From assembly GCF_018474025.1 (NCBI RefSeq), contig NZ_JAHCTA010000002.1, positions 372,562-436,561 of the forward strand: 64,000 nucleotides of DNA. Reading direction: 5' to 3'. The translations under genes were made by a program, and so were the position numbers. Positions 1-10,118 of the stretch are shown here, piece after piece. The DNA is from Alteromonas oceanisediminis. GTDB lineage: Bacteria; Pseudomonadota; Gammaproteobacteria; Enterobacterales; Alteromonadaceae. Each line of letters begins with the position of its first letter. Position 1 is the stretch's first letter. The notes under the pieces were generated by a model that saw nothing but the letters and a program-made list of their open reading frames with translations, was not told the DNA's origin and did no database searches.

Positions 1-872
1 AGCGTGAAGGCTTCGAAGTCACTTACATGCAACCTGAGCCGAACGGCTTAGTTGATTTGAAAAAGCTTGAAGCTGAAATGCGCGATGACACGGTGTTGGT
101 GTCGATCATGCACGTGAATAACGAGATTGGTGTGATCCAAGACATAACCGCGATTGGTGAATTGTGTCGTTCTCGAAAAATTTTATTCCATGTTGATGCG
201 GCTCAGAGTACGGGCAAAGTGCCTATCGATTTGCAGTCGATGAAAGTTGACTTGATGTCATTTTCTGCACATAAAACCTATGGTCCGAAAGGTATTGGTG
301 CGCTGTACGTGCGTCGTAAACCGCGCGTTCGCATTGAAGCTCAAATACACGGTGGTGGGCATGAGAGAGGAATGCGCTCAGGTACGCTGGCAACGCATCA
401 AATTGTTGGTATGGGTGAGGCATTCCGTTTAGCAAAAGAAGAAATGGCTACGGAAAATGAGCGACTGCTGATGCTACGCAACAAGTTGTGGAACGGTATT
501 AAAGATATTGAAGAAGTGACCGTGAATGGCGATATGGAGCAGCGTGTGGCGGCTAATTTGAACGTCAGCTTCAATTATGTTGAAGGTGAGTCGTTGATTA
601 TGGCGCTGAAAGATATGGCGGTATCGTCAGGTTCTGCGTGCACATCGGCAAGTCTTGAGCCGTCGTATGTATTGCGAGCACTTGGGCTTTCAGACGAGTT
701 AGCACACAGCTCGATTCGCTTCAGCATGGGGCGCTTCACAACGGAAGAAGAAATAGACTATGTCATCAGCGTTGTTCGCAATGCGATCGACAAGCTGCGC
801 GAGATGTCGCCGCTATGGGATATGTTCAAAGACGGTGTTGACTTAACCAAAGTTGAGTGGGTTCACCACTAG
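1..872 (+). CDS. iscS: Cysteine desulfurase IscS (5' end outside window)
   Basis: PLP-dependent cysteine desulfurase that takes sulfur from L-cysteine and hands it to IscU and to tRNA-thiolation partners. The reading frame is open from the first bases, so the N-terminal third lies upstream. The PLP lysine is visible in [12 protein letters not shown] (codon at 273-275), followed by the [13 protein letters not shown] stretch. The mobile loop with the persulfide cysteine is [15 protein letters not shown]. The C-terminus [17 protein letters not shown] closely resembles the IscU-binding tail of E. coli IscS. First visible gene of the isc operon; iscU starts 34 bp downstream. An iscR regulator would be expected upstream, outside the window. 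Confidence 0.97.
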   Translation, partial: REGFEVTYMQPEPNGLVDLKKLEAEMRDDTVLVSIMHVNNEIGVIQDITAIGELCRSRKILFHVDAAQSTGKVPIDLQSMKVDLMSFSAHKTYGPKGIGALYVRRKPRVRIEAQIHGGGHERGMRSGTLATHQIVGMGEAFRLAKEEMATENERLLMLRNKLWNGIKDIEEVTVNGDMEQRVAANLNVSFNYVEGESLIMALKDMAVSSGSACTSASLEPSYVLRALGLSDELAHSSIRFSMGRFTTEEEIDYVISVVRNAIDKLREMSPLWDMFKDGVDLTKVEWVHH

Positions 873-906
873 TCGTTGATTTAAACATTATTAAGAGGCA
901 AGCGTT

Positions 907-1299
907 ATGGCTTACAGTGAAAAAGTAATTGATCATTATGAAAATCCGCGCAACGTCGGTGCGTTCGACAAGAACGACCCTAGCATTGCAACCGGAATGG
1001 TGGGTGCACCAGCGTGTGGCGACGTGATGAAACTTCAGCTCAAAGTGGGTGAAAATGGGATCATCGAAGATGCCAAATTCAAGACCTATGGCTGTGGTTC
1101 AGCGATTGCATCAAGCTCGCTCGTGACCGAGTGGGTTAAGGGCAAGTCAATTGATGAAGCAACCAGTATCAAAAACACTGATATTGCTGCTGAGCTGGCT
1201 TTGCCTCCTGTCAAAATTCACTGCTCTATTTTGGCTGAAGATGCCATTAAAGCAGCAGTGGAAGATTACAAATCGCGTCAAAAAGCAGTAACGAACTAA
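907..1299 (+). CDS. iscU: Fe-S cluster assembly scaffold IscU
   Basis: Scaffold on which [2Fe-2S] clusters are built from IscS-derived sulfur before HscA/HscB-assisted transfer. The protein has 130 residues, against 128 in E. coli. The three cluster-binding cysteines are C37 (in PACGDV, with the conserved Asp39), C63 (YGCGSA) and C106 (KIHCSI), and the HscA recognition motif LPPVK is at 99-103. The start is preceded by AAGAGGCAAGCGTT, a good Shine-Dalgarno site. It sits between iscS and iscA in the standard operon order. Confidence 0.98.
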   Translation: MAYSEKVIDHYENPRNVGAFDKNDPSIATGMVGAPACGDVMKLQLKVGENGIIEDAKFKTYGCGSAIASSSLVTEWVKGKSIDEATSIKNTDIAAELALPPVKIHCSILAEDAIKAAVEDYKSRQKAVTN

Positions 1300-1314
1300 A
1301 TTTAGGAGCAGTTT

Positions 1315-1638
1315 GTGGGTATTAAAGTGTCTGATGCGGCGGCAACGCGCGCGAAAACATTTTTACAAAATCGAGGTTCAGGCCTTGGTATTCGCTTGGG
1401 TGTCAAAACCACGGGCTGCTCAGGTTTAGCGTACGTGCTCGAATTCGTTGATGACCTAAATGAAGATGACGAGGTGTTTGAAGATAATGGCGTTAAAATC
1501 ATTATTGATGGCAAAAGCCTTGTCTACCTCGATGGCACTGAACTTGATTTTGCCAAAGAAGGGCTAAACGAAGGCTTCCAGTTCAACAACCCTAACGCCA
1601 ACGGCGAGTGTGGTTGTGGCGAAAGTTTTAACGTTTAG
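1315..1638 (+). CDS. iscA: A-type Fe-S carrier protein IscA (GTG start)
   Basis: A-type carrier that accepts iron or Fe-S clusters and delivers them to apoproteins. It has 107 residues, the family length, with the three conserved cysteines C35 (TTGCSG), C99 and C101 (GECGCGES). The start is GTG; AGGAG at 1304-1308 sits 6 nt upstream and the first residues MGIKVSDAA agree with the family. Sixteen bp follow iscU and eight bp precede hscB, so translational coupling within the isc operon is likely. Confidence 0.97.
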   Translation: MGIKVSDAAATRAKTFLQNRGSGLGIRLGVKTTGCSGLAYVLEFVDDLNEDDEVFEDNGVKIIIDGKSLVYLDGTELDFAKEGLNEGFQFNNPNANGECGCGESFNV

Positions 1639-1646
1639 CGTCGCAC

Positions 1647-2174
1647 ATGGTGAATTATTTCTCTCTGTTTTCGTTAACTGAATCCTTTGATATCGATCTA
1701 GCGTCGTTATCACGCACCTACCAAGAGCTTCAAAAGCTCACTCACCCCGATAAATTTGCCGGCGGCAGCGAGCAACAAAAGCGCGTTGCTCTGCAACGAA
1801 ACTCTCAAGTGAACGATGGTTATCAGGTACTCAAAGCGCCGGTGAGTCGGGCGGAACATTTGCTCGCCCTGCGTGGCGTCGAACTGGCGCATGAAACGCA
1901 AACCATGCGGGACACGGATTTCTTGATGCAGCAGATGGAGTGGCGCGAAGCGCTAGCTGAAGTAGACAGTGCAGAGCAACCCATGGATGTGCTGGACGAA
2001 TTGAACGACACTGTAGATGAACAACAAGCGGCGCTGAAGCAGCGCTTAAGCAGCTTGTTGGGCCAGCCCTCACAAGGAAATCTTCAAGAGGCCGCTGAGT
2101 CCGTGCGAAAATTAAAATTTATCAATAAGTTACAACGAGAGATAGCCGAAACAGAAGAGCGTCTCGAAGCGTAA
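1647..2174 (+). CDS. hscB: Co-chaperone HscB (Hsc20)
   Basis: J-domain co-chaperone that brings IscU to HscA and stimulates its ATPase. The J domain covers about residues 1-75 with the HPD tripeptide at 33-35 (LTHPDKFAGG). The C-terminal half is the helical IscU-binding domain, ending in KFINKLQREIAETEERL. 175 residues, close to the usual length of about 171-175. The gap to iscA is only 8 bp and no strong Shine-Dalgarno is visible directly before the ATG, so coupling to iscA translation is likely. Confidence 0.95.
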   Translation: MVNYFSLFSLTESFDIDLASLSRTYQELQKLTHPDKFAGGSEQQKRVALQRNSQVNDGYQVLKAPVSRAEHLLALRGVELAHETQTMRDTDFLMQQMEWREALAEVDSAEQPMDVLDELNDTVDEQQAALKQRLSSLLGQPSQGNLQEAAESVRKLKFINKLQREIAETEERLEA

Positions 2175-2201
2175 ACCTTAACCAAAAGTTTTGTATCGAC
2201 T

Positions 2202-4061
2202 ATGGCTTTATTACAAATTTCCGAACCCGGCCTCAGCGCAGCACCTCATGAGCGAAAATTGGCGATTGGGATCGATTTAGGAACCACACATTCACTGGTT
2301 GCGTCTGTGCGCAGTGGGGTTGCTGAAACACTGGTAGATGAAAACGGGCAGCATTTATTACCTTCAGTTGTGCACTATACGACACAAGGGCATCGCGTGG
2401 GGTATGAGGCCTATCAAGACGCATCCAAAGATGCTGCAAATACCATTGTATCTGTTAAACGGTTTTTAGGCCGAAGCGTCGCTGATATTCGCCACAACTG
2501 GCCAAGTCTGCCGTATGAATTCGTTAACGAAGACGCTAAATCAGTTTCATTTAATACCGCCCAAGGGATTAAAAACCCCGTTCAAGTCTCTGCCGATATC
2601 CTCACTGAGTTGCGAGGGCGTGCCGAGGCAAGTCTTGGCGATGAAGTGACCAACGCCGTTATCACCGTACCGGCTTATTTCGACGATGCGCAACGTCAGG
2701 GAACCAAAGATGCCGCAGCGCTAGCGGGCCTGAACGTGATGCGTTTGTTGAATGAACCAACCGCAGCAGCGCTGGCGTATGGCTTGGACTCTGGTCAGGA
2801 AGGCGTGATTGCCGTTTACGATCTCGGTGGAGGAACCTTTGATATTTCTATCCTTCGCCTTAACAAAGGTGTGTTTGAGGTGTTGAGTACCGGTGGGGAT
2901 TCTGCGTTAGGGGGTGATGATTTTGATCACGCACTGGCCAATGCGATTGCCGACAATGTTGGCTTTGATGCGACGCAGAGAAAGCAGTATTACCGGCATT
3001 TGGTCTCAGCAGCAAAAACGGTAAAAGAACAGTTGAGTGACTCCCCAACCGCGAGACTTGATCTGGCGTTTGGCAACATGGGTGAAATTGAGATTGCCCG
3101 CGAACAACTCAATCTGTTAATCGAGCCGTTTATCAAACAAACGCTGCGAGCCTGCCGACGCGCGTTGAAAGATGCCGAAATTGGCAAAGACGATGTGGTC
3201 GAGGTGGTCTTGGTGGGTGGTTCGACACGCGTACCTTTCGTACGGGATCAAGTGGAAAGCTTCTTTGGTCGAGCGCCGTTGTCCTCAATCGATCCCGATA
3301 AGGTGGTTGCCGTGGGGGCGGCCATTCAAGCCGATGTTTTGGTTGGTAACAAACCAGACAATGAGATGCTGTTGTTGGATGTTCTGCCTTTATCACTTGG
3401 TATTGAAACCATGGGTGGGCTTGCTGAAAAAATTGTTGCGCGCAACACAACCATACCGGTAGCGAAGGCGCAAGAGTTTACTACTTTCAAAGACGGTCAA
3501 ACCGCGATGATGATCCACGTGGTGCAAGGTGAACGAGAACTTGTTGAAGACTGTCGCTCGTTAGCTCGATTTGAATTGACCGGAATACCTCCGATGGCCG
3601 CAGGTGCCGCGCATATTCGGGTAACCTTTCAGGTTGATGCGGATGGATTACTCAGCGTTAGCGCGATGGAAAAATCGTCCGGTGTACAAGCCGATATTCA
3701 GGTTAAACCGAGTTACGGCCTTGAAGAAAACGAAATTGCCGATATGTTGAAGGCATCCATGTCGCACGCAAAAGGTGATATGCAAGCGCGTATGCTGAAA
3801 GAGCAGCAGGTGGAAGCCGCCAGAGTGCTTGAGGCCTTGCAATCAGCACTTGCGGTAGATAAAGCCTTGCTAGATGACCGCGAGCTGGCGGTACTTGAGA
3901 ACACGATGGCTGACTTGGACGCGGCAGCGAAAGCTGACAGCACCGACGATATCAAAGCAGCCATTGATGCGGTAGACAAAGCAAGTCAAGTGTTTGCGGA
4001 ACGCCGCATGGATAAATCAATTAATCTTGCCTTAGCCGGCCAATCGGTTGAGCAATTGTAA
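2202..4061 (+). CDS. hscA: Fe-S assembly Hsp70 chaperone HscA
   Basis: Specialised Hsp70 that, with HscB, drives release of the cluster from IscU. 619 residues (E. coli 616). The nucleotide-binding domain begins with [12 protein letters not shown] (residue 23 on), then [14 protein letters not shown] and [16 protein letters not shown]. The substrate-binding domain follows the [17 protein letters not shown] linker region, and the C-terminal lid is helical. Located between hscB and fdx as in other isc operons. A general DnaK would carry the disordered EEVD-type tail, which is missing here. Confidence 0.97.
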   Translation: MALLQISEPGLSAAPHERKLAIGIDLGTTHSLVASVRSGVAETLVDENGQHLLPSVVHYTTQGHRVGYEAYQDASKDAANTIVSVKRFLGRSVADIRHNWPSLPYEFVNEDAKSVSFNTAQGIKNPVQVSADILTELRGRAEASLGDEVTNAVITVPAYFDDAQRQGTKDAAALAGLNVMRLLNEPTAAALAYGLDSGQEGVIAVYDLGGGTFDISILRLNKGVFEVLSTGGDSALGGDDFDHALANAIADNVGFDATQRKQYYRHLVSAAKTVKEQLSDSPTARLDLAFGNMGEIEIAREQLNLLIEPFIKQTLRACRRALKDAEIGKDDVVEVVLVGGSTRVPFVRDQVESFFGRAPLSSIDPDKVVAVGAAIQADVLVGNKPDNEMLLLDVLPLSLGIETMGGLAEKIVARNTTIPVAKAQEFTTFKDGQTAMMIHVVQGERELVEDCRSLARFELTGIPPMAAGAAHIRVTFQVDADGLLSVSAMEKSSGVQADIQVKPSYGLEENEIADMLKASMSHAKGDMQARMLKEQQVEAARVLEALQSALAVDKALLDDRELAVLENTMADLDAAAKADSTDDIKAAIDAVDKASQVFAERRMDKSINLALAGQSVEQL

Positions 4062-4079
4062 AAAAGAGGGCCACACGCT

Positions 4080-4418
4080 ATGCCACAAGTTATATTTCTA
4101 CCGCACGCTGAGTTATGCCCTGATGGTGCTGTATTAGAAGGGGATACAGGAACATCTGTATTGGATGTTGCCTTGGCAAACGGTATTGGTATTGAACATG
4201 CTTGTGAGAAATCCTGCGCATGCACGACGTGCCATCTGGTTATTCGTGAGGGTTTTGATTCACTTGATGAAAGTGACGAATTGGAAGATGACTTGTTGGA
4301 TAAAGCGTGGGGACTGGAGCCTGAATCTCGTTTGGGGTGCCAAGCCATCATTAAAGATGAAGATTTAGTTGTTGAAATACCACGCTACACGATTAATCAT
4401 GCTAGCGAAGGCCATTAA
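4080..4418 (+). CDS. fdx: ISC-type [2Fe-2S] ferredoxin
   Basis: Small electron carrier of the isc system. It has 112 residues with the adrenodoxin-type cysteine pattern C42-x5-C48-x2-C51 and a distal C87 (RLGCQAI), the same numbering as E. coli Fdx; C46 is an extra non-ligand cysteine. The acidic stretch SDELEDD is the partner-binding surface in this family. The start is supported by AGAGGG 8-13 nt upstream and by the family-like N-terminus MPQVIFLPH. Confidence 0.97.
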   Translation: MPQVIFLPHAELCPDGAVLEGDTGTSVLDVALANGIGIEHACEKSCACTTCHLVIREGFDSLDESDELEDDLLDKAWGLEPESRLGCQAIIKDEDLVVEIPRYTINHASEGH

Positions 4419-4431
4419 ATAAGGAGCGGAT

Positions 4432-4995
4432 ATGCCGCGTTTACTCTGGGTTACCTCTGCTGTTGTTATGCTAGTGTTGTCTGGCTGTGCATCCATGGGC
4501 GACGGCAGCAATGCCGAGAAACGGAATGCTATCTTCGAGATGCGCGCTGACACGCTTGAAATGCTCTACGCTGAAAAGCCTGATACCGAGGCTCAGATCA
4601 GCAGTGCGGAAGGCTACGCAGTGTTCAGCAATGCTAATGTGAACGTCTTTTTCGTGGCGGCCGGCACCGGTTATGGCGTGGTTAAGAACAATGCCACAGG
4701 TAAAACGACCTTTATGAACATGGCTGAAGGCGGCATCGGGCTTGGGTTAGGCGTTAAAGATTATCGTCTTGTTATGGTGTTTCACACGCAGGATTCACTC
4801 AATCAGTTTATTGAGTCAGGTTGGACGTTCGGTGGCAATGCAGATGCCGCAGCGAAAGCGGGTGCAAAAGGCGGCTCAGCGCAAGCGGAAGCCTACTACG
4901 GCGATGTAAGTGTATACACTTTGACGCAAAGTGGTTTAGCGCTGCAAGCCACCGTTAAAGGCACTAAGTTCTGGAAAGATAAGCAGTTAAATTAA
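4432..4995 (+). CDS. SYLF/YSC84-domain lipoprotein downstream of fdx
   Basis: Predicted lipoprotein with 187 residues. The N-terminus MPRLLWVTSAVVMLVLSGC is a lipoprotein signal peptide with lipobox LSGC (C19). The rest matches the SYLF (YSC84-like) lipid-binding domain: YAVFSNANVNVFFVAAG, a glycine-rich GTGYGVV, and GGIGLGLGVKDYRLVMVF, followed by a low-complexity Ala/Gly segment. Function unknown; eukaryotic SYLF domains bind phosphoinositides, but that should not be assumed for bacteria. It begins 13 bp after fdx with AAGGAGCG as Shine-Dalgarno, so it is probably read with the isc operon, at the place iscX occupies in E. coli. Confidence 0.85.
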   Translation: MPRLLWVTSAVVMLVLSGCASMGDGSNAEKRNAIFEMRADTLEMLYAEKPDTEAQISSAEGYAVFSNANVNVFFVAAGTGYGVVKNNATGKTTFMNMAEGGIGLGLGVKDYRLVMVFHTQDSLNQFIESGWTFGGNADAAAKAGAKGGSAQAEAYYGDVSVYTLTQSGLALQATVKGTKFWKDKQLN

Positions 4996-5021
4996 TTCTG
5001 CGCTTATCTGGAATACTGGGC

Positions 5022-5050
5022 TAGGTTTTTCGTGCGTTATTGCATATAAT
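5022..5050 (+). promoter_or_regulatory. Probable ndk promoter
   Basis: A perfect -10 TATAAT lies at 5045-5050, 43 bp before the ndk ATG. The -35 at the expected spacing is weak (TAGGTT at 5022-5027), so the -10 carries most of the support. The Shine-Dalgarno GGAGATAGGGC lies directly before the start codon. Confidence 0.5.
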
Positions 5051-5093
5051 CCGCGACCAAAATTTAATTCATCCAAATTTACGGAGATAGGGC

Positions 5094-5525
5094 ATGGCTC
5101 TCGAGCGTACTTTTTCAATCATTAAGCCTGACGCGGTAGCAAAAAACGTTATCGGTGCAATTTACAACCGCTTTGAAACTGCAGGTTTGCGCATCGTTGC
5201 GTCTAAAATGGTTCACCTCAGTAAAGAGCAGGCGGAAGGTTTTTATGCAGAGCATAAAGAACGTCCTTTCTTTGGCGCGTTGGTCAACTTTATGACGTCT
5301 GGGCCGGTAATGGTACAGGTTCTTGAAGGTGAAAATGCGGTTGTTCGCAATCGGGAAATCATGGGTGCAACGAACCCTGCGGATGCGACAGCCGGTACTT
5401 TACGTGCAGACTACGCAGCGTCGATTGACGAAAATGCGGTACACGGTTCGGATGCGCCAGAATCAGCAGCGCGCGAAATCGCGTATTTCTTCTCTGAAGA
5501 AGAAATCTGCCCTCGCACACGCTAA
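5094..5525 (+). CDS. ndk: Nucleoside diphosphate kinase
   Basis: Transfers the gamma-phosphate of ATP to NDPs through a phosphohistidine intermediate, balancing nucleotide pools. 143 residues, the normal bacterial length. It starts with [15 protein letters not shown], has the substrate-binding RPFF motif, and the active-site His117 lies in [12 protein letters not shown]. It is a single-gene unit between its own promoter and a strong terminator at 5546-5570. Confidence 0.98.
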   Translation: MALERTFSIIKPDAVAKNVIGAIYNRFETAGLRIVASKMVHLSKEQAEGFYAEHKERPFFGALVNFMTSGPVMVQVLEGENAVVRNREIMGATNPADATAGTLRADYAASIDENAVHGSDAPESAAREIAYFFSEEEICPRTR

Positions 5526-5545
5526 GGCTGACTTAACGAATTGAT

Positions 5546-5570
5546 AAAGGGAGCATCATGCTCCCTTTTT
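5546..5570 (+). terminator. Rho-independent terminator after ndk
   Basis: Inverted repeat AAAGGGAGCAT / ATGCTCCCTTT (5546-5556 and 5558-5568) with one unpaired base at the symmetry centre, running into a T tract. It separates ndk from rlmN. Confidence 0.9.
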
Positions 5571-5607
5571 GCGTATTCTACGACACGGGAAATCCGACGG
5601 ATTTAGT

Positions 5608-6759
5608 ATGACAGACGTTCAGACAGTGCAGGCACCTATCGCTAAAAAAGTGAACCTGCTAAATTTTAATCGCAAGGCGCTGCGTGAGTATTTTGCTTCG
5701 ATTGGCGAAAAGACGTTTCGCGCCGACCAATTGATGAAGTGGATTTATCAGCAGGGTGAGAGTGACTTTGCCAAAATGACCAATCTGAACAAAGACCTGC
5801 GTGCTAAATTGATTGCGCAATGTGAGGTTAAAGCACCAGAGATTGCTTATCATCAACAGGCCAGTGACGGCACGATAAAATTTGCATTAAAACTCGAAGG
5901 TGGTCAGGAAGTCGAAACCGTCTGGATCCCTGAGTCAGATCGCGCAACCTTATGTGTATCGTCGCAGGTAGGTTGCGCGCTGGAATGTACTTTTTGTTCC
6001 ACGGCGCAGCAGGGCTTCAACCGTAATTTGTCGGTTAGTGAGATTATCGGTCAGGTGTGGCGTGTCGCCACTGCGCTAGGATTATCCAACGATACGAGCA
6101 AACGTCCGATCACTAATGTGGTCATGATGGGAATGGGTGAGCCGCTGCTTAATTTGAAGAATGTTGTTCCAGCGATGGAAATTATGCTGGATGACTTTGG
6201 CTTTGGTTTATCTAAACGCCGTGTCACGTTAAGTACGTCGGGCGTTGTGCCAGCACTGGATATGTTGGGCGATCAAATTGACGTGGCATTGGCAATATCG
6301 TTACATGCACCGACTGACGATCTGCGCGATGAAATTGTGCCGGTAAACAAAAAATACAATATTGAAACGTTTTTAGCCGGAGTGCGTCGCTATCTGGCAA
6401 AGTCAAAAGCGAATCAGGGGCGCGTCACGGTTGAGTATGTGATGTTAAATCATATCAACGATAGTACGGATCAAGCGCACCAATTGGCTCAGGTGTTGAA
6501 GGAAACACCCAGTAAAATTAACTTGATACCTTTTAACCCCTATCCGGGTTCGCCTTACACCTGCTCAAGCAACTCGCGCATTGACCGATTTGCCAAGGTG
6601 TTGATGGAATATGGTTTTACCGTGGTGGTCCGTAAAACGCGCGGTGACGATATTGATGCGGCTTGCGGACAATTGGTGGGTGATGTGGTGGACAGAACCA
6701 AAAGATTATTGAAAAAACAGGTGAAGGGAGAGCCGATTTCGGTAAAAATAGCTAACTAA
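5608..6759 (+). CDS. rlmN: Dual-specificity RNA methyltransferase RlmN
   Basis: Radical SAM enzyme that methylates C2 of A2503 in 23S rRNA and A37 of some tRNAs. 383 residues (E. coli 384). The cluster motif CALECTFC gives C123, C127 and C130; the catalytic pair is C116 (ATLCVSS) and C353 (AACGQLVGD). I chose the ATG at 5608 (MTDVQTVQ), because an in-frame start further upstream would lie inside the ndk terminator. First gene of the rlmN-pilW-rodZ-ispG cluster. Confidence 0.96.
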   Translation: MTDVQTVQAPIAKKVNLLNFNRKALREYFASIGEKTFRADQLMKWIYQQGESDFAKMTNLNKDLRAKLIAQCEVKAPEIAYHQQASDGTIKFALKLEGGQEVETVWIPESDRATLCVSSQVGCALECTFCSTAQQGFNRNLSVSEIIGQVWRVATALGLSNDTSKRPITNVVMMGMGEPLLNLKNVVPAMEIMLDDFGFGLSKRRVTLSTSGVVPALDMLGDQIDVALAISLHAPTDDLRDEIVPVNKKYNIETFLAGVRRYLAKSKANQGRVTVEYVMLNHINDSTDQAHQLAQVLKETPSKINLIPFNPYPGSPYTCSSNSRIDRFAKVLMEYGFTVVVRKTRGDDIDAACGQLVGDVVDRTKRLLKKQVKGEPISVKIAN

Positions 6760-6817
6760 TCAAACCCTTTAGCGAATGAAGTCTCTCATGTATGAATTTT
6801 TGAAAGGGCAGTTTACG

Positions 6818-7933
6818 ATGGCAAGACGGTTAATTTTGGTGTGCCTGCTGGTGTTGACCGGCTGTGTCAGCGAACCAATGCCTGAGGGTTTTGAACGCAG
6901 TGATGATTTCGATCAGGTTGAAGCAGCCAAAACACGTATTTCGCTAGGACTTACCTACCTAAAGAACGGCAACTATTCTCAAGCGAAGGTTAATCTCGAC
7001 CGAGCGCTGGAGTTTGCGCCTCGTCATGCCGACGCGCATTATAGTATGGCGTATTACTATCAGCTCGTCGGGGAAGTTAAGCGGGCGCAAGAATATTATG
7101 AAAATGCATTGAGTCTGGATCCGCGCAATCCCGATATCGCCAATAGTTATGGCGCTTTTTTGTGCCAACAAGGCGACTACCCTAAAGCAAAATCTTTTTT
7201 TGATAAGGCCGTTAACAGTCAAACCTACGCAAATTCCGCGGAGACCTACGAGAATATGGCATTGTGTAGCCTAAGTCAGGGCGCAATGGAAGACGCTGTG
7301 AAGTATCTCAATACCGCGTTGAACCACCAGCCAACGCGCGCGAAAAGTTTGTTTCTGTTGAGTGAAGTGTATATCGAAACGGGCGAGTATCAGAATGCCA
7401 AAGATACACTGAAACGGTATTTACGCGTTGCCAGAGTGAGCGCTGAATCATTATGGTTAGCCGTTCAAATTGAAAATGGATTAGGCGATGAGATGAGTGC
7501 AAAGGGGTATGGTGACATGCTATTGCAACTGTATCCGGGTCACCCGTTGACTGCTCGCTATTTAGCGCTTGAACCGGTGAAGAGCCCAGCCAAACAAGTT
7601 ACTCAGAAAGCGAAAACACAGCCGGTGGAACAACAGCAGCCTGTTGATAGCGTTGTTATTGAAAAGCCTGTAGTCGTGGTGGAAAAATCATCCACACAGC
7701 CAGCAACGTCAACAACGCGTCCGGACGTTGCGCCAGTTTCTAAAACAGAAAAGTCGCCCACTGAGCGCGAGACACAACATGTTGTCAAAGCGGGCGAAAA
7801 CCTATACCGAATTTCGTTGCAGCACAATGTGAAACTGCAGCGTTTAATCGAATGGAACCAGTTAGATCCTTCCGGCGCAATCAAACAAGGCATGACTTTG
7901 TGGGTTGTTGATCCGACCACCGTTAATGATTAA
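6818..7933 (+). CDS. pilW: Type IV pilus biogenesis lipoprotein PilW/PilF with C-terminal LysM domain
   Basis: Outer-membrane lipoprotein that helps PilQ secretin assembly and pilus stability. The start at 6818 gives MARRLILVCLLVLTGC, a lipoprotein signal with lipobox LTGC (C16), and GAAAGGG lies about 9 nt upstream; the in-frame ATG at 6776 would bury this signal. About residues 30-245 are TPR repeats. A Pro/Thr/Val-rich linker follows, then a LysM module (HVVKAGENLYRISLQHNV to the end). The E. coli homologue stops after the TPRs, so the peptidoglycan-binding LysM is an addition. Next gene rodZ is 33 bp downstream. Confidence 0.88.
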   Translation: MARRLILVCLLVLTGCVSEPMPEGFERSDDFDQVEAAKTRISLGLTYLKNGNYSQAKVNLDRALEFAPRHADAHYSMAYYYQLVGEVKRAQEYYENALSLDPRNPDIANSYGAFLCQQGDYPKAKSFFDKAVNSQTYANSAETYENMALCSLSQGAMEDAVKYLNTALNHQPTRAKSLFLLSEVYIETGEYQNAKDTLKRYLRVARVSAESLWLAVQIENGLGDEMSAKGYGDMLLQLYPGHPLTARYLALEPVKSPAKQVTQKAKTQPVEQQQPVDSVVIEKPVVVVEKSSTQPATSTTRPDVAPVSKTEKSPTERETQHVVKAGENLYRISLQHNVKLQRLIEWNQLDPSGAIKQGMTLWVVDPTTVND

Positions 7934-7966
7934 TGGCGCACTAGCGTGCAAGGGCATTGAAGTTAC

Positions 7967-8935
7967 ATGACCGAAGAGCAAAACGAACCATCAGTTGAAC
8001 AAAGCTGGAGTGATTCTCCGGGCCAGACGCTACGTACAGCAAGGGAAGCTGCTGGGCTGACGCAACAGGCATTGGCCGATAAACTGTTTCTTAAAGTGTC
8101 GATTATTCAGCAATTAGAGGCGGATGAAATAACGCCTAAAACCTCGTTAACATTCACAAAAGGTTACGTAAGGTTGTACGCCAAACATGTGGGCATTGAT
8201 CCTGCGCCAGTAATGGCAAGCTTTGACGCTTTTCACAAAGCGGGTGAACCGCCACAAAAGTTACATAGCTTTTCGCGAAGAGTCTCCAAACAAGCAAATG
8301 ATGACCGCTGGATGATGGTGACTTATGCGATACTTGCCGTGGTTGTCGCGCTGGTAGTTTGGTGGTGGTATCAGCAGTCCGATAATACGGACCTTTCCCG
8401 AAATGACCGCGTCAACCCAACCCTTGAAGCGACGATGGGCACGGAGTCTAAGGCCGATGAAAGCGAAACCGAATCAGTGCCGATGAGCAATCAACCTGAT
8501 GCTGTGTTACCGGAAACAACCGCAACGCCCGATGAGTTTGAGGCGACTAATGCAAGTAACTCTGAGACAGACACCACACCGGTAAATGCGTTGCCCGCTG
8601 AACAATCTATTCTGAATGACCAGCCCGCTCTGAATGAAGAGCCCACTTTGAATGAGGAGCCGTTATCAGAAGGTGATGAAAACGCTGCGTTGACCCCGTT
8701 GGTCTTTACGTTCAGTGATGATTGTTGGGTTAACATTGTTGACAGCACCGGTGAAGCAATTGCCTATGGTGTGAAAGTGAAAGGCCGAGTGATGTCTGTC
8801 AGCGGTGTCGCACCATTTGAGGTCACGCTAGGTGCTCCTCAACACGTTTCTATTCTTTACGCCGGAGAAGCCGTGGATATGTCGGGTATCCCGGCTGGAC
8901 AAACGGCGCGTTTCACATTACCGATGCAGGGTTGA
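7967..8935 (+). CDS. rodZ: Cytoskeleton protein RodZ
   Basis: Inner-membrane protein linking MreB to the elongation machinery. 322 residues. The N-terminal cytoplasmic HTH domain spans about residues 18-85 ([19 protein letters not shown]). A transmembrane helix lies at about 116-137 ([20 protein letters not shown]). A low-complexity acidic periplasmic linker follows with short repeats around [11 protein letters not shown], then a C-terminal DUF4115-type beta domain ([20 protein letters not shown]). The stop codon lies 2 bp before the ispG start, indicating translational coupling. Confidence 0.92.
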   Translation: MTEEQNEPSVEQSWSDSPGQTLRTAREAAGLTQQALADKLFLKVSIIQQLEADEITPKTSLTFTKGYVRLYAKHVGIDPAPVMASFDAFHKAGEPPQKLHSFSRRVSKQANDDRWMMVTYAILAVVVALVVWWWYQQSDNTDLSRNDRVNPTLEATMGTESKADESETESVPMSNQPDAVLPETTATPDEFEATNASNSETDTTPVNALPAEQSILNDQPALNEEPTLNEEPLSEGDENAALTPLVFTFSDDCWVNIVDSTGEAIAYGVKVKGRVMSVSGVAPFEVTLGAPQHVSILYAGEAVDMSGIPAGQTARFTLPMQG

Positions 8936-8937
8936 TC

Positions 8938-10059
8938 ATGTTTTCTGAATCTCCAATTACGCGCCGGCCCAGTCGCCGGATCCATGTAGGCAATGTCCCC
9001 ATTGGCGACGGTGCGCCCATTGCTGTGCAATCGATGACCAATACCGAAACAACCGATGTGCAAGCGACGGTGGCGCAGATTAAGCGTATTCAGGCTGTTG
9101 GTGGAGAAATTGTACGCGTCTCAGTGCCGACCATGGATGCAGCTGAGGCGTTTAAGCACATCAAGCAGCAGGTGACCGTGCCATTGGTGGCTGATATTCA
9201 CTTTGATTATCGCATTGCACTGAAAGTTGCTGAGTACGGTGTTGATTGCTTGCGTATTAACCCCGGTAATATCGGTAACATGGATCGTGTTCGTGCGGTG
9301 GTTGATTGCGCTAAAGATAAAAATATTCCCATCCGTATTGGCGTTAACGGTGGATCTCTGGAAAAAGATTTGCAGGAAAAATACGGCGAGCCAACCCCAG
9401 AAGCGCTGGTTGAATCGGCGATGCGGCATGTTGATATTCTTGAGAAACTGAATTTCAATCAATACAAAGTCAGCGTGAAGGCCTCAGATGTATTTTTGGC
9501 TGTTGGCGCATATCGCCTGCTTGCCAAGCAAATTGATAACCCATTGCATTTAGGCATTACTGAAGCCGGTGGCTTCCGCGCTGGTGCGGTAAAAAGTGCC
9601 GTTGGTTTGGGCATGCTTCTGGCAGAGGGTATCGGCGATACCATCCGGATCTCATTGGCGGCTGATCCGGTTGAAGAGATAAAGGTGGGTTTCGATATCC
9701 TCAAGTCACTCCGCATCCGCTCCCGTGGAATTAATTTCATTGCCTGCCCGAGTTGTTCTCGGCAGGAGTTCGATGTGATTGGCACAGTGAATGCGTTAGA
9801 ACAGCGTGTCGAAGATATTCTCACACCCATGGATGTATCCATTATTGGCTGTGTCGTGAATGGGCCAGGTGAAGCTGAGGTTTCCGACCTGGGGCTGACG
9901 GGTGCGCGCAATATGAGCGGTTTTTATCTGGACGGCAAGCGTCAGAAAGAACGACTACGTAACGATGATTTAGTGGATCAACTTGAGAAAAGGATCCGTG
10001 CTAAGGCAGCGATGCTGGATGAAAGGAATCGAATTGCTGTGCGCAGCGAAGACGCGTAA
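8938..10059 (+). CDS. ispG: 4-hydroxy-3-methylbut-2-en-1-yl diphosphate synthase IspG
   Basis: [4Fe-4S] enzyme of the MEP isoprenoid pathway that converts MEcPP to HMBPP. From the ATG at 8938 the protein has 373 residues and the cluster cysteines fall at C270, C273 (ACPSCSRQ) and C305 ([10 protein letters not shown]), the E. coli numbering. A TTG at 8932 is in frame but adds only two residues. It depends on cluster assembly of the type encoded at 1-4418. Confidence 0.97.
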   Translation: MFSESPITRRPSRRIHVGNVPIGDGAPIAVQSMTNTETTDVQATVAQIKRIQAVGGEIVRVSVPTMDAAEAFKHIKQQVTVPLVADIHFDYRIALKVAEYGVDCLRINPGNIGNMDRVRAVVDCAKDKNIPIRIGVNGGSLEKDLQEKYGEPTPEALVESAMRHVDILEKLNFNQYKVSVKASDVFLAVGAYRLLAKQIDNPLHLGITEAGGFRAGAVKSAVGLGMLLAEGIGDTIRISLAADPVEEIKVGFDILKSLRIRSRGINFIACPSCSRQEFDVIGTVNALEQRVEDILTPMDVSIIGCVVNGPGEAEVSDLGLTGARNMSGFYLDGKRQKERLRNDDLVDQLEKRIRAKAAMLDERNRIAVRSEDA

Positions 10060-10089
10060 CCCGACGCCGAGATTTCGCGCAGAAGTGGT

Positions 10090-10118
10090 TTGTTGTTTGC
10101 GCACTTAGCCCCTATAAT
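10090..10118 (+). promoter_or_regulatory. Probable hisS promoter, -10 inside a terminator loop
   Basis: TTGTTG at 10090-10095, a 17-bp spacer and a perfect TATAAT at 10113-10118. The -10 hexamer occupies the loop of the hairpin at 10107-10126. The start site would fall near 10125, about 30 nt before the hisS start codon. Confidence 0.55.

Noticed and set aside
4996-5093. iscX following fdx
   Set aside because: No frame of about 66 codons with IscX features exists between fdx and ndk; the position is taken by the SYLF lipoprotein.
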